57,945 nucleotides of DNA from Bacteroidales bacterium (GTDB lineage: Bacteria; Bacteroidota; Bacteroidia; Bacteroidales; UBA932), in assembly GCA_024401745.1 (NCBI GenBank), contig JAKSKK010000012.1:1-57945 (forward strand), written 5' to 3'. Of this stretch, positions 16,210 through 25,697 are shown in pieces. The notes under the pieces are model-generated. The model was not told the origin of the DNA and did no database searches. It was given only the letters and a program-made list of their open reading frames with translations. Position numbers and translations under genes: made by a program. The first letter of the stretch is position 1. Each line of letters begins with the position of its first letter.

Positions 16210-18003
16210 TTAATTGGTACCCTTGCCATCATCCCAGCCGGGGTTCTGTACAAGGTTGCTGCCATTAAGACGGAGCTCCTGGAGAGGGAGGGGATAGAGG
16301 TAGTCCCTGTTCTCGTCCCATACTGCAGGGTCGCTGTTCTTGAACTTCTCGATCATACCTGACTCGCCGTCGCTGAGGAAGATCTCCTCGTCGATCTTGA
16401 GGACTACAGGTGCTGAGGTAGAAGGCTTGTCGGTGGTGTAGAGGCATACGTCCACTGAGCCGTTCTGGTCGAGGTCATACTCGCCGGGGCCGGGGAAGTA
16501 CATGCCGTAGAGGGGAGCACAGAGTGCCTGACCCTCCTTCCAACGCATGAGGTCGAAGTATCTGAAACCTTCCTGGTTGAGCTCGCAAAGGCGCTCGCGG
16601 CGGATCTCGAGGATCACGGGGTCGGTGACGTGGGTGTAGCCGCCCCACTTGGGATCGGTAAGGAAAGGATCGGCGGTGACGTCAAGGGTGAGCTTGCCTG
16701 CATCGGCGATGCCTGCTCTCTTACGGAGTGCGTTGATGGTGATGTCGAGGTCGTCCTGGGTGATGGTGCCGAGCTCGGCCTTTGCCTCAGCGTAGTTGAG
16801 GAGGATCTCACCTGCACGGAAGAGGATGAGGTCGACGTCTGACTGACCGTGAACATCCTTGTCCTCTGTCATGAGGAACTTGGTAGGCTGGTAGCCTGAT
16901 ACACAGTTGTTGAGGTCGGGCGCAATCTGCTTCTCGTTGCCGATACGGTGGTAACCAGGATAGCGGATGCTCTGAGCAAGACGAGGATCGCGGTCCTTCA
17001 GCTCATCGGCGAACTGCATCTTCTCCCAGTCAGCCTTGTCGGTAAAGCGTGAACCGTCCTTCATGAGGTAAGAGGCGACAGCCTTGCGGTTCATGCCGGT
17101 AGCACCCTCACCAGAGGTGAGCAGACAAGCGTGAAGTCTGTGCATTGTTCCGTATGTCGAGCTGTAGTTGCGTGCAAGGATGACCTCAGTGGTAGTGTTG
17201 CTTCCACCGTAGTTGTTTGCGGTGAAGAGGTCGAAGTAGTCATGATCGGGTGCACCGGTGGTGTAGAGTGAGTAGCCGCTCTCCTTCATGAAGAGTGCAG
17301 ATGCGTCTGCACAGAGGCCCAGGAGCCTTGTTGCATTGGCCTGATCGATGCCATGGTACTTCTCGAAGGTTCCTTCGAACAGACATACGCGTGACTTGAG
17401 TGCCAGTGCTGTCCATGAAGTGATGGTGTAGACTGACTTGGTCTTTGAAAGCTGCTCGATTGCGCAGTCGAGGTCGGCAATCACGTTGTCGATGACGAGC
17501 TTTCTGTCATCCTGAGTCTTGTAGAGAGACTCGTCGTCTGAACCGAGAGGTGCGTCGTACCAGGGAACATTGCCGAAGCGTCTTACCTTCTCGAAGTAGA
17601 AGTATGCCCTGAAGAAGCGTGCAAGGCCTTCATACTGGGCGGCAACTGCTTTGTCTTCGCAAAGATAGAGGTCTGCAAGCAGGGTGTTGATGTCACGAAG
17701 AGTGCCCCAGCTGCTCCACTCACCTGTTCCGTTAGGTGCGGGGATGCGGTTGCCTGTGATGGCGTCGAGCCTCTTGTTCTTGAAGTAGTTGTCGGCGGCA
17801 TCGAGGCAGCAAAGGGCTGCGTTCTCATAGCTGCTGGCGCTGGGAAGGATGGTATAGAAAGTATTGCTGAATGCGCTGAGACCGCTTGTTGACGAGAAGA
17901 GAGTCGTTTCGGACAGTTTGTCAAGAGGATACTTCTCCAGACTTTCAGTGCAGGAAACGGCGAACATAGCAGTGAGCGCGATGAATAAAAATATCTTTTT
18001 CAT
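16210..18003 (-). CDS. SusD/RagB family nutrient-binding outer membrane lipoprotein
   Basis: The 597-residue lipoprotein (MFAVSC, Cys18) has hallmark SusD features: ARFFRAYFYFEKVRRFGNVPW in the TPR region, LILFRAGEILLNYAEAKAEL, INALRKRAGI, ILEIRRERLCELNQEGFRYF and DLMRWKEG, with a C-terminal PLPLQELRLN. SusD proteins form the lid of the SusC transporter and bind the polymer. It lies 11 nt after susC and is cotranscribed with it. Confidence 0.95.
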   Translation of the reverse strand: MKKIFLFIALTAMFAVSCTESLEKYPLDKLSETTLFSSTSGLSAFSNTFYTILPSASSYENAALCCLDAADNYFKNKRLDAITGNRIPAPNGTGEWSSWGTLRDINTLLADLYLCEDKAVAAQYEGLARFFRAYFYFEKVRRFGNVPWYDAPLGSDDESLYKTQDDRKLVIDNVIADLDCAIEQLSKTKSVYTITSWTALALKSRVCLFEGTFEKYHGIDQANATRLLGLCADASALFMKESGYSLYTTGAPDHDYFDLFTANNYGGSNTTTEVILARNYSSTYGTMHRLHACLLTSGEGATGMNRKAVASYLMKDGSRFTDKADWEKMQFADELKDRDPRLAQSIRYPGYHRIGNEKQIAPDLNNCVSGYQPTKFLMTEDKDVHGQSDVDLILFRAGEILLNYAEAKAELGTITQDDLDITINALRKRAGIADAGKLTLDVTADPFLTDPKWGGYTHVTDPVILEIRRERLCELNQEGFRYFDLMRWKEGQALCAPLYGMYFPGPGEYDLDQNGSVDVCLYTTDKPSTSAPVVLKIDEEIFLSDGESGMIEKFKNSDPAVWDENRDYLYPLPLQELRLNGSNLVQNPGWDDGKGTN

Positions 18004-18014
18004 GATGCGATCTT

Positions 18015-21000
18015 TTAGAATGTCAAGTCAATACCGAACATGAATGTCTTCTGGAAGCGATAGTTCGCAAGGTTGCTCTGTGCTGCACAGAGTTCGGGAT
18101 CGATGTACTTGCTGAAGTGCAGGTTGTTGGCGATGAATCCGAGGTTCTCTCCGGTGAAGTATACCCTGAGGTTGCTGATCTTTGCCTTGTCAAGAAGCTT
18201 CTTGGGAAGGGTGTAACCAAGGGTGAGGTTCTTCAGACGGCAGTAGCCGATGTCCTGGAGATACTGGGTGTTGTAGATTGAGAGTGCTCGTGTACCGAGA
18301 GCGATGTATCCACGAGGACGGGGGAGGTAAGCGTCGGGGTTCTCCTCGCTCCAGCATTCGTCGAGGAAGCCGGGAACAAGCAGAGTTGAATAAGGACGGC
18401 AGAAAGGTCCCCAGAAGAGCTCGGCTTCGCTGCCGGGATACCAGTCACGGTGACCTACGCCCTGGAGGAACATTGAGAAGTCGATTCCGCAATAGTCGAA
18501 TCCGAGGGTGATACCATACTGGTGGCGGGGCTGTGAGTTACCGATGATGCGCTTGTCACCAGGGTTGTCCGCTGTGCCTGCACCGTTGTCGATCTTGCCG
18601 TTTCCGTCAAGGTCGATGTACTTCATGTCACCTGCGAGCCATCCCTGTGAAGGAGCTGAGAAGATACGGTCACCGACTACGGTGAGGTCGACTGCCTCCT
18701 GATATGCCCTAGCCTCTTCGTCGGTCTTGAAGAATCCGTCGACTGTGTATCCCCAGATCTCGCCGAGGGTCATGCCCGGGTAGTAGTCGTTGAGGTTGTG
18801 GTCAGGGTTGGCGTACTTGGTGATCTTGCTGAGGAAGTCGTTGTAAACCAACGTTACATTGTAGTGGAAAGGATGATTTCCGAGGTTGAACTGATCTCTC
18901 CATGAGAGAGAGAGCTCAATACCCTTGGTCCTCATGTCGGCAGCATTGGTCTCAGGCTCTGATGCACCATAGACTGCAGGGAGGCTTGCGCTCTGGGTAA
19001 GCATGCCCCTGGTGTCACGGATGTAGGCTTCACCGGTGAAGTTCAAACGGTTGTTGAACATTCCGAGGTCGATACCGAGGTTGTGCTGAACTGAGGTCTC
19101 CCATGTGAGGTTGCCGGCAACGGGGTCACCCAGTGATGCGCTTGAGGGCTTGTCTCCTCCGAAGAGGTAGCTCTGCTTGCCCATGCTGACTTTACGGATG
19201 TAGTCATAGTAACCTACCTGCTGGTTTCCGAGCTGACCGTAAGAGTAGCGGATCTTTGCAAGGTTGACGGTGTGCTTGATGGGTGCGAAGAAGTTCTCCT
19301 CAGAGATCTTCCAACCGATTGAACCTGAAGGGAAGAAGCCCCAGCGGTCTGCAGCGGGGAAGCGTGAGGTACCGTCGTAACGGCCGCTGAGCTCGAGGAG
19401 GTACTTGCCCTTGTAGTCGTAGTTGATACGTCCGAAGTAACCTGCGAGTGCATATTCGTTCTGACCGCCGCCTACGTCGGTGCGCCTTGTGTTCTCGGCA
19501 CCCTTTGCAGCGAGCTCGGGATCCTCACCGATGAGGTTGAGGTCGTCGAGTTCCTCAGACATGAGGCTCCATCCGTATGCCGTTACGCTCTGGATGTGCT
19601 GGGTCTCGTAGTTGAAACCGGCCATGACCTTGAGGTTGTGTGCGTCAGCGAAGGTGTCCTGGTATGTTGCATAGATGTTCGCTGCGTGGTACTTCTGCTC
19701 TCCCAGTGACTCGGTGAGCTTGTTGTCGTACTTGTCAAGGGGAGTCATGACGCCAGGTGCGCCTGAATACTCGACCTCGACTGTGCGGTTCGTGTTGTGC
19801 TTGTTGTACTGGCTGTAAGTGTAGTTAGCCTTGATCTCCAACTGCTTGATGGGATGGATGGTCATCTCGAAGGTGTTGGTGAACTGAGATCCCTTGTCCT
19901 TGTTCCTGAAGTTGGGGTTGTTCATGTACAGCGATGCACCGTCGGCAACGGTGTAGTTGTTGTACTTGGTGAGGTAGACGGGGGTGCCGTCAGGGTTCTC
20001 GGTAGGATAGCTGGCAAGAGCGTGCAGACGGATGTTGTAGAATGAGTTGTTGACGCCGCTGATACCGGGATAAGCGTAGTTGCTTGAGAAGAATGAGGTG
20101 TTGTTGCTTACGTTCAGCCACTCGGTCACGTCGACGGAGATCTTGCTGCGGAGGTTGTACTTTCTGTACTTGTCGGCATCTCCTGCGAGCATACCCTCAG
20201 TCTCGTTGTAGTTTCCTGAGAGGAAGTACTTCACGTTCTTGTTGCCGCCGCTGAGTGTGAGAGCATGGTTCTGCATGGGGTTGACATCGTCATACATCCA
20301 ATGGTACCAGTCTGAGTTAGCGTAGTAGTTGTATACGTCCTGGCCACCTTCGTTGGTGACGACAACCCAGGGACGCTCAGGATTCTCGACCTTGTCGTGA
20401 CGGCGGGCCCAGAGTTCTTCCATGTCGGCATCGCTGTACTTTGCGTATGCGGTACCGTCGTATGCGTTCCAGAAAAGGTTGTTGACGTAGACGTTCCAGT
20501 AACCTGAAGTCTCATAGTCTGTGCTGGTGGTAGGAGTCGCGAAACCGAAGCGGCCGCTGTAGCTGAGGACGGGCTTGCCGTCGTCGCTGCCGGTCTTGGT
20601 TGTGACGAGGATCACACCTGCGGAAGCACGTGCACCGTAAATGGCTGCTGCTGATGCATCCTTGATGACAGAGATGGAAGCAACGTCGTTGGGGTTGAGT
20701 CTGTTGAGGTCACCCTCCACGCCGTCGATGAGGACGAGGGGATCACCACCGTTGATTGAGTTCACACCACGGATGTTGATGCTTGCTGATTCGCCGGGGC
20801 GACCTGATGATGAGGTGATGGTAAGTCCGGGGACAACACCCTGGAGCATGTGGCCCACGTCGATGGCGGAGCGGTTGGAAAGCTCATCCGAGTCCACGAC
20901 TGTGAGGGCACCGGTAAGGTTGCTCTTCTTCTGAGAACCGTAACCTACGACAACCGTTGCGTCGAGGGTCTCAGCATCATCCTCAAGAGTGATGGTGATG

Positions 21001-21275
21001 TTGTCCTCTCCGGTGAGGGCTACAGTCTGTGTGAGATAACCGAGGCAGGAAACTTCAATGGCTGAAGTTCCGGCCGGGATTGAGATGGAGAAGTTACCGT
21101 CTGCGTCGGCAACAGCTCCTTGAGTGGTGCCCTGAGGTATCACTACGGCGCCCGGGATTCCATATCCCATGTTGTCCTTTACGATACCATGAAGCACTCC
21201 GCCATTGCTCTGGGCGAACAGTGACTGTCCGAACAGAAGCAGTGACAAGATAACTGCAAATGTCAGTTTCTTCAT
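18015..21275 (-). CDS. SusC/RagA family TonB-dependent outer membrane transporter
   Basis: The 1086-residue protein has a signal peptide ending LFAQS, a carboxypeptidase-regulatory-like domain (about 24-110; HGIVKDNMGYGIPGAVV), a plug domain (about 115-235; VVVGYGSQKKSNLTGA, SINIRGVNSINGGDPLVLID) and a beta-barrel ending in FMFGIDLTF. SusC-type receptors import oligosaccharides across the outer membrane using TonB energy. It is the first gene of the nine-gene operon, 227 bp downstream of the DUF6377 gene and separated from it by a terminator. Confidence 0.95.
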   Translation of the reverse strand: MKKLTFAVILSLLLFGQSLFAQSNGGVLHGIVKDNMGYGIPGAVVIPQGTTQGAVADADGNFSISIPAGTSAIEVSCLGYLTQTVALTGEDNITITLEDDAETLDATVVVGYGSQKKSNLTGALTVVDSDELSNRSAIDVGHMLQGVVPGLTITSSSGRPGESASINIRGVNSINGGDPLVLIDGVEGDLNRLNPNDVASISVIKDASAAAIYGARASAGVILVTTKTGSDDGKPVLSYSGRFGFATPTTSTDYETSGYWNVYVNNLFWNAYDGTAYAKYSDADMEELWARRHDKVENPERPWVVVTNEGGQDVYNYYANSDWYHWMYDDVNPMQNHALTLSGGNKNVKYFLSGNYNETEGMLAGDADKYRKYNLRSKISVDVTEWLNVSNNTSFFSSNYAYPGISGVNNSFYNIRLHALASYPTENPDGTPVYLTKYNNYTVADGASLYMNNPNFRNKDKGSQFTNTFEMTIHPIKQLEIKANYTYSQYNKHNTNRTVEVEYSGAPGVMTPLDKYDNKLTESLGEQKYHAANIYATYQDTFADAHNLKVMAGFNYETQHIQSVTAYGWSLMSEELDDLNLIGEDPELAAKGAENTRRTDVGGGQNEYALAGYFGRINYDYKGKYLLELSGRYDGTSRFPAADRWGFFPSGSIGWKISEENFFAPIKHTVNLAKIRYSYGQLGNQQVGYYDYIRKVSMGKQSYLFGGDKPSSASLGDPVAGNLTWETSVQHNLGIDLGMFNNRLNFTGEAYIRDTRGMLTQSASLPAVYGASEPETNAADMRTKGIELSLSWRDQFNLGNHPFHYNVTLVYNDFLSKITKYANPDHNLNDYYPGMTLGEIWGYTVDGFFKTDEEARAYQEAVDLTVVGDRIFSAPSQGWLAGDMKYIDLDGNGKIDNGAGTADNPGDKRIIGNSQPRHQYGITLGFDYCGIDFSMFLQGVGHRDWYPGSEAELFWGPFCRPYSTLLVPGFLDECWSEENPDAYLPRPRGYIALGTRALSIYNTQYLQDIGYCRLKNLTLGYTLPKKLLDKAKISNLRVYFTGENLGFIANNLHFSKYIDPELCAAQSNLANYRFQKTFMFGIDLTF

Positions 21276-21356
21276 TTTGATAAGGGTTAGATGGATTAAA
21301 TAAAATTGAAAATATATTGGTTTTTGTATGTGGCTGTGGTGCTATATATCTGCATG

Positions 21357-21364
21357 CAAAATTA
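21357..21364 (-). promoter_or_regulatory. Possible -7 box for the SusCD operon
   Basis: CAAAATTA on the plus strand reads TAATTTTG on the minus strand, matching TAnnTTTG. It lies about 80 nt upstream of the susC start and downstream of the terminator at 21416-21444. No good -33 TTTG was found, so activation by a regulator is plausible. Confidence 0.4.
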
Positions 21365-21415
21365 CGCATAAATATGTCTGCGTACGCGTGGGTGAAGGGC
21401 TCCGGACACGCCGAA

Positions 21416-21444
21416 AAAGCCATATCAAGATTCGATATGGCTTT
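21416..21444 (-). terminator. Intrinsic terminator after the DUF6377 regulator gene
   Basis: AAAGCCATATC (21416-21426) pairs with GATATGGCTTT (21434-21444) over 11 bp across a 7-nt loop. On the minus strand the stem is followed by TTTTTCGG. It ends the amidohydrolase-regulator transcript and isolates it from the SusCD operon. Confidence 0.8.
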
Positions 21445-21502
21445 AAAATTTTGTATATTGTTTATTATCAGCTCTTTGGCGTTCGGGCCTATAATGTTCT
21501 TA

Positions 21503-23035
21503 TCAAGATACCCGGCATACCTCCGATTCGAATTCGTCCTTGTCGGTGATGGCATTCGCCTTCATTTTCGACCTATAGGTGTACACTGATGCCGGTGCGC
21601 AGTTGAGGAAAATTGCTATCTCCTTGCTCTCCTTTATTCCAAGCTTGATTGCCGCCAGGACCCTCAGCGGGAGGTTCAGTGCGTGCTCGTTCTCGAAGCG
21701 TGCCTCGGGCTTCAGCAGCTCGTTCACCCCGCGTACGAAGTTGGGGTAGATCTTCAGGAAGGTCTCGTCGAACTCCTTGTAGAAGTCGGAGTACTGCGAC
21801 TCCGATTCCGACGGACCCCTCAGCTGTGCTATCACGGCGTCCTTTCCCGCCTCTTTCAGGAGCACCCTGAGCTTGTGCCTGTACTGCTCCACCGAGCCCA
21901 GATAGTTCAGCGAGAGCTTCATGTACTTGTGTATGTATTCCTCCTTCTCCTTGTCGGAGAGCGTGAGGGCCTTGTTCATCTCCTCGATCGAGGCGTTCGC
22001 CTGCGCCAGCATCCTGCGCTGCTTCATGTTCCTGTTCAGCAGCGCCAGCACGAGCGTGAGGATGAGAAGCAGCAGCACCGATGCGCATGCCAGGCCCCAG
22101 ATACTCCGCTTCTCGGCGCTTCCTACGGCGGAGATTATGGCTTTCTCGTACTTTACCGCAGTCTGTATGCGCACCCAGTGCTTGCTCTCCATGGCGTCCT
22201 TCATGAACACGTCCACCATGTCGGATGCGCTCTTGTAGCGACCTCGGTCGAGTTCGGCCATGGCGAGGTCCTGCATTGCGGAGTATGACTTCACCGGTAC
22301 GTGCAGGTCGTGTATCGCCGACTGTGCCAGCCAGTATTCGTATTTCTCCTTGCTGCCGAGGGCGTTGTAAGCGTGTGCAACGAGGTATGCAGTCTTGCTC
22401 TGCATGTGTGTAGTGGTGCTGGCCTCGTAGGCTTTCTTGAAGTGTTCCAGGGCGTATGTCGGCTCCTGCTCGAAGCCGTATATGGTGCCTATGAACATTT
22501 CCTTCACGTCAGTCAGGATAGCCGGGTCCAGGCATGCCTTCGACATGAACATGCAGAGGTCGTCGTCGGCACGCTGCAGGAAGAGGAAGGAGCTGGCCAG
22601 ATAGGCATAGCTGTCATTCCGGTACCTGGGATCCACGCCGGAAGGGTCGAACGGACCGAATATCTTCATGAACCTGGCCCTGTCGCCGTCTATGGCATAT
22701 TGCCAGGCCTGGACAACGTCCTTGGGGAAGCCGGTGTCGGGCATGTCGAGCAGCAGTGCCACGCATGCCTTTGCGGAGTCGGTGTTGAACCTCTCGTACT
22801 CCTTGAACAGCTCGAATGCCGCGTCGGCCTTCACGCTGTCTTCCTCCGCGCTCTCGATCTGACGCTTCAGGGCGCTTACCCTGATGTGGAATTCGTCGAT
22901 GTAGAAGTTGCTGAGGCTCAGCGTGGTATGCAGTTCAGCCATCTTGTTGTCGAGCTCGCTCTTCGAGCACGACAGCATCGTGGCAGTACATGCGAGCACT
23001 GCCGCCACTGCGATGGCTGACCTTCTGAGATTCAT
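21503..23035 (-). CDS. DUF6377-type membrane-bound transcriptional regulator
   Basis: The 510-residue protein has an N-terminal signal or anchor sequence (with a lipobox-like TMLSC), a long helical TPR-like region (about 30-300), one transmembrane helix (about 310-335; ASVLLLLILTLVLALL), a coiled coil, and a C-terminal helix-turn-helix (about 440-500; KLGIKESKEIAIFLNCAPAS, then VYTYRSKMK) of LuxR-like type. DUF6377 proteins are encoded next to SusCD loci in Bacteroidetes and are thought to sense a periplasmic signal and act on the adjacent operon. Its ATG overlaps the amidohydrolase stop as TAATG, so translation is coupled. Confidence 0.8.
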   Translation of the reverse strand: MNLRRSAIAVAAVLACTATMLSCSKSELDNKMAELHTTLSLSNFYIDEFHIRVSALKRQIESAEEDSVKADAAFELFKEYERFNTDSAKACVALLLDMPDTGFPKDVVQAWQYAIDGDRARFMKIFGPFDPSGVDPRYRNDSYAYLASSFLFLQRADDDLCMFMSKACLDPAILTDVKEMFIGTIYGFEQEPTYALEHFKKAYEASTTTHMQSKTAYLVAHAYNALGSKEKYEYWLAQSAIHDLHVPVKSYSAMQDLAMAELDRGRYKSASDMVDVFMKDAMESKHWVRIQTAVKYEKAIISAVGSAEKRSIWGLACASVLLLLILTLVLALLNRNMKQRRMLAQANASIEEMNKALTLSDKEKEEYIHKYMKLSLNYLGSVEQYRHKLRVLLKEAGKDAVIAQLRGPSESESQYSDFYKEFDETFLKIYPNFVRGVNELLKPEARFENEHALNLPLRVLAAIKLGIKESKEIAIFLNCAPASVYTYRSKMKANAITDKDEFESEVCRVS

Positions 23036-24762
23036 TATTCTGCGCTGTAGACTACCTGTCCGTCAACGATCGTGGCAACAAGCTCAGCATTGGCAACCTC
23101 CTCGATGGGGTCCTTGAGGAAGTCCTTGGTGTAGATGCTGGCGTTGGCGACCTTGCCCACCTCGAGTGAGCCAAGGTGGTCTTCCTCATGCCACTGGTAG
23201 GCCACGTTGGTGGTCAGTGACTTCAGGACGTCCATCCTGCTGATGCACTCCGCCGCGTTCCTTTGGCTTGCCTTGGGATCCTCGGGCTTTGCCCTCATGA
23301 CGCCCATGTAGATGCATCTGGGGATGCTTACCACGGTGCTCACAGGGTAGTCGGTGTGCGATACGTTCACTGCGCCGGCCTTGACGAACGATGCTATGGG
23401 ATATGCGGCTTCGGCCCGCTCCTCACCCACGTAGGCGATCTCCTGCTTGAGCACGCTGGGGCTCTTGGGAGTCCAGAGGGGGGCGGTGCCTGCCACGATG
23501 TTGTACTCTGCGAACTTCTGAATCTGATCGGGCCTGACTATCTGCAGGTGCACGAGGATGTTGCGCATGTCGAAGTTGCCTGTTGTGGTCTCTGCCTCGG
23601 CGATGGCACCGAGCATGAAGTCGACAGCACCGTCGCCGATTGTGTGGGCGTGAACGCTCAGGCCTGCGTCGCCGGCGGCCTTGATGAGGCGGACGGCCAC
23701 GTCATGGTCGGCGTAGCGCTGAAGTCCGCAGTATCCGGGCATGTCGTTGTAACCGCCGGTCAGCCAGCCGGTATGGGCCTCTACAACGCCGTCGATGAAT
23801 ATCTTCATGCCTATGACCTTGTAGTACTCGCTGTTCAGCTTGCTGTCCTCCACGGCCTTGGCCACTTCCTCCTCGGGGGTGGTGTTGTCATCGGCCACGA
23901 GCCTGTATGCGAAGGTGCGGAGCTTGAGCTTGCCTTCATTCGCGAGGGCCACGTAGGCCTCCTTGCTCATGGGGCTGGCGAGCTCCACTCCGGCTTCGGC
24001 TGCAGCCGTGTAGCCGTGTGCGAATGCGAAGTCCTGCCATGCGAGCAGATACTCCTTCCAGTCGTCGATGGTGTGATTTCCCATGGTGGCGATTGCGATG
24101 GCCTCGCTCTCGGTGAGCAGTCCGGTAGGCTCGCCGTTCTCGTCAACGTGCACGAGCGCGGGTCCTTTCTCCTTTGCGTAGGCGGCATCGATTCCGCGGA
24201 GCTTCAGCATCGCGCTGTTCACCCACATCGAGTGGCCGTCAACGGAGCTGAGGGCCATGGGCTTGTCGGGGCAGATGGCATCTAGGGGCTCCTTGGTGGG
24301 ATTCTCTATCGTCCAGGGTTCCCAGCCGCCGCCTGAGTAGATGTCCTTGTCGGAATGATCCTGCATCCACTGCTGCATGGTTGCCACGCAGTCCTCGATT
24401 CCGCCGCTGAGCTTGGCCTGGCCTGCCATTCTGAGGCCGGCAGCGTGCCCGTGCGCGTGAGGCTCGAGGAATCCGGGATAGATGGAGTTGGTGCCGTAGT
24501 CGAGAACCACGGTGTTCTCGTCGCAGAGGGCCTTTGCGACCTCTGCTGTTCCCACGTACTGGATGAGGCCGTTCTTCACTGTCATGGCCTCGGCAGTGGG
24601 CTTGAACTCGTTCATTGTGATTATGTTGCCGAGGATGAGCTGGTCAGCTTTTCCGGCAAGAGAAGTGGCGCTGTCGCTCTCGTTCTGCGCGCACTTGTTC
24701 CCAGCCCCTGCGCAGCCTGCAAGGACGGCAAGGGAGAGTAATGCAATGATCTGTGTCTTCAT
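23035..24762 (-). CDS. Amidohydrolase family 3 lipoprotein
   Basis: ATG 24762 (27 codons inside the longest frame) gives a lipoprotein signal peptide ending LAVLAGC (Cys17). The 575-residue product has the amidohydrolase-3 layout: ADQLILGNIITMN, YPGFLEPHAHGHAAG with metal ligands His102 and His104, a middle GLSVHAHTIGDGAVD, and a late HTDYPVS. YtcJ-type members hydrolyse amide, carbamate or cyclic amide bonds; the substrate cannot be read from sequence. It is the first gene of a two-gene unit with the DUF6377 regulator. Whether it belongs functionally to the SusCD locus is open. Confidence 0.8.
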   Translation of the reverse strand: MKTQIIALLSLAVLAGCAGAGNKCAQNESDSATSLAGKADQLILGNIITMNEFKPTAEAMTVKNGLIQYVGTAEVAKALCDENTVVLDYGTNSIYPGFLEPHAHGHAAGLRMAGQAKLSGGIEDCVATMQQWMQDHSDKDIYSGGGWEPWTIENPTKEPLDAICPDKPMALSSVDGHSMWVNSAMLKLRGIDAAYAKEKGPALVHVDENGEPTGLLTESEAIAIATMGNHTIDDWKEYLLAWQDFAFAHGYTAAAEAGVELASPMSKEAYVALANEGKLKLRTFAYRLVADDNTTPEEEVAKAVEDSKLNSEYYKVIGMKIFIDGVVEAHTGWLTGGYNDMPGYCGLQRYADHDVAVRLIKAAGDAGLSVHAHTIGDGAVDFMLGAIAEAETTTGNFDMRNILVHLQIVRPDQIQKFAEYNIVAGTAPLWTPKSPSVLKQEIAYVGEERAEAAYPIASFVKAGAVNVSHTDYPVSTVVSIPRCIYMGVMRAKPEDPKASQRNAAECISRMDVLKSLTTNVAYQWHEEDHLGSLEVGKVANASIYTKDFLKDPIEEVANAELVATIVDGQVVYSAE

Positions 24763-24789
24763 ATTCTGCCTTGACTGATGTTTCTGTTT

Positions 24790-24818
24790 TTGTGGTATTG
24801 CAAAAATAGATATATTTG
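24790..24818 (+). promoter_or_regulatory. Divergent promoter region (plus-strand TATATTTG; minus-strand TATTTTTG)
   Basis: On the plus strand TTG (24790-24792) and TATATTTG (24811-24818) are 18 nt apart and lie upstream of ATG 24837. On the minus strand CAAAAATA (24801-24808) reads TATTTTTG and could drive the amidohydrolase gene starting at 24762. The two -7 boxes are nearly back to back. Confidence 0.45.
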
Positions 24819-24836
24819 TAAAGAATTGGAAGTTAT

Positions 24837-25697
24837 ATGTCAAAAAGAAAGAACATCATATGGATAGTGGTGTCCGTCGTGGTGGTGGCACTTGCCTTCG
24901 TGATTTCACGGATCTTCCTGTATGCGGCGTATCCGCGTCTGGGTGGATATCTCATTCCCGGCGTGGTCATCGGCCTTCTGGCCTGGAAGGCCTTCTCCCG
25001 CACTGATGCCGACGAAGTCCGCGACCTCAGGATGACGGTCCGGGACCTCGACCGCCAGCTTGCCGAGAAGAATTCCACCCGCATCAACGTCACAGGCATA
25101 AATCCTATCCTGCACATAGCCACAATGAACGTCGACACCTCCTTCGTGCGCCCATACGTGCGCGAGAAGGACAACCTCACCTTCAACGGCGCACTTCGTG
25201 CCGACGTGGCGGTGGAGTACGGCATCAAGCTCGAGGAGGTGAAGTTCCGCTTCGACCCCGAGACGAACAGCCTCATGCTGGCCAATTTCCATCCCGGCAT
25301 AATCTCCTATTCGCGCAAGCAGCTGAGGTGGGAGTTCGCCAAGGCCTACAAGTCACGCGAGGTGCTCGGGCACGCGCTTCCCGACGTCTCTGACAGCGAG
25401 ACCGCGAAGTTCACCCAGCAGATGAGCGAGGACCTGCGCGCCGAGCTGGAGGCCGAGATCGACGGCCGCAGCATAAAGGAGTTCGAGTGGCTTGCCCCCG
25501 TTGTCACTGAGCAGGTTACGGATGTTCTGAGGGCCATGATAGGAAATAGCTCGGTCAACATCTGCATTGCCGAGGGGCCGGGAGACGAGACATTCCTGCC
25601 TCTAAAGGATTTCCGCAAGCAGAGCGTGGAAGTTGGGGAAGTGAACCCCCGAATTGCGCTCGATGATAAGGGTCATGAGGCCGGCAAAAGGCTTTAG
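24837..25697 (+). CDS. Membrane-anchored DUF4230-like protein
   Basis: The 286-residue protein has two N-terminal hydrophobic helices (IIWIVVSVVVVALAFVI and a second at about 37-52) and a soluble domain with INPILHIATMNVDTSFVRPY and LRADVAVEYGIKLEEVKF. The arrangement is like DUF4230 proteins, which are membrane-tethered and uncharacterised. I am not sure of the family. Its last 96 nt overlap the 3' end of the convergent kinase-like gene at 25602-26435, which is unusual in this otherwise cleanly spaced region. Confidence 0.6.
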   Translation: MSKRKNIIWIVVSVVVVALAFVISRIFLYAAYPRLGGYLIPGVVIGLLAWKAFSRTDADEVRDLRMTVRDLDRQLAEKNSTRINVTGINPILHIATMNVDTSFVRPYVREKDNLTFNGALRADVAVEYGIKLEEVKFRFDPETNSLMLANFHPGIISYSRKQLRWEFAKAYKSREVLGHALPDVSDSETAKFTQQMSEDLRAELEAEIDGRSIKEFEWLAPVVTEQVTDVLRAMIGNSSVNICIAEGPGDETFLPLKDFRKQSVEVGEVNPRIALDDKGHEAGKRL

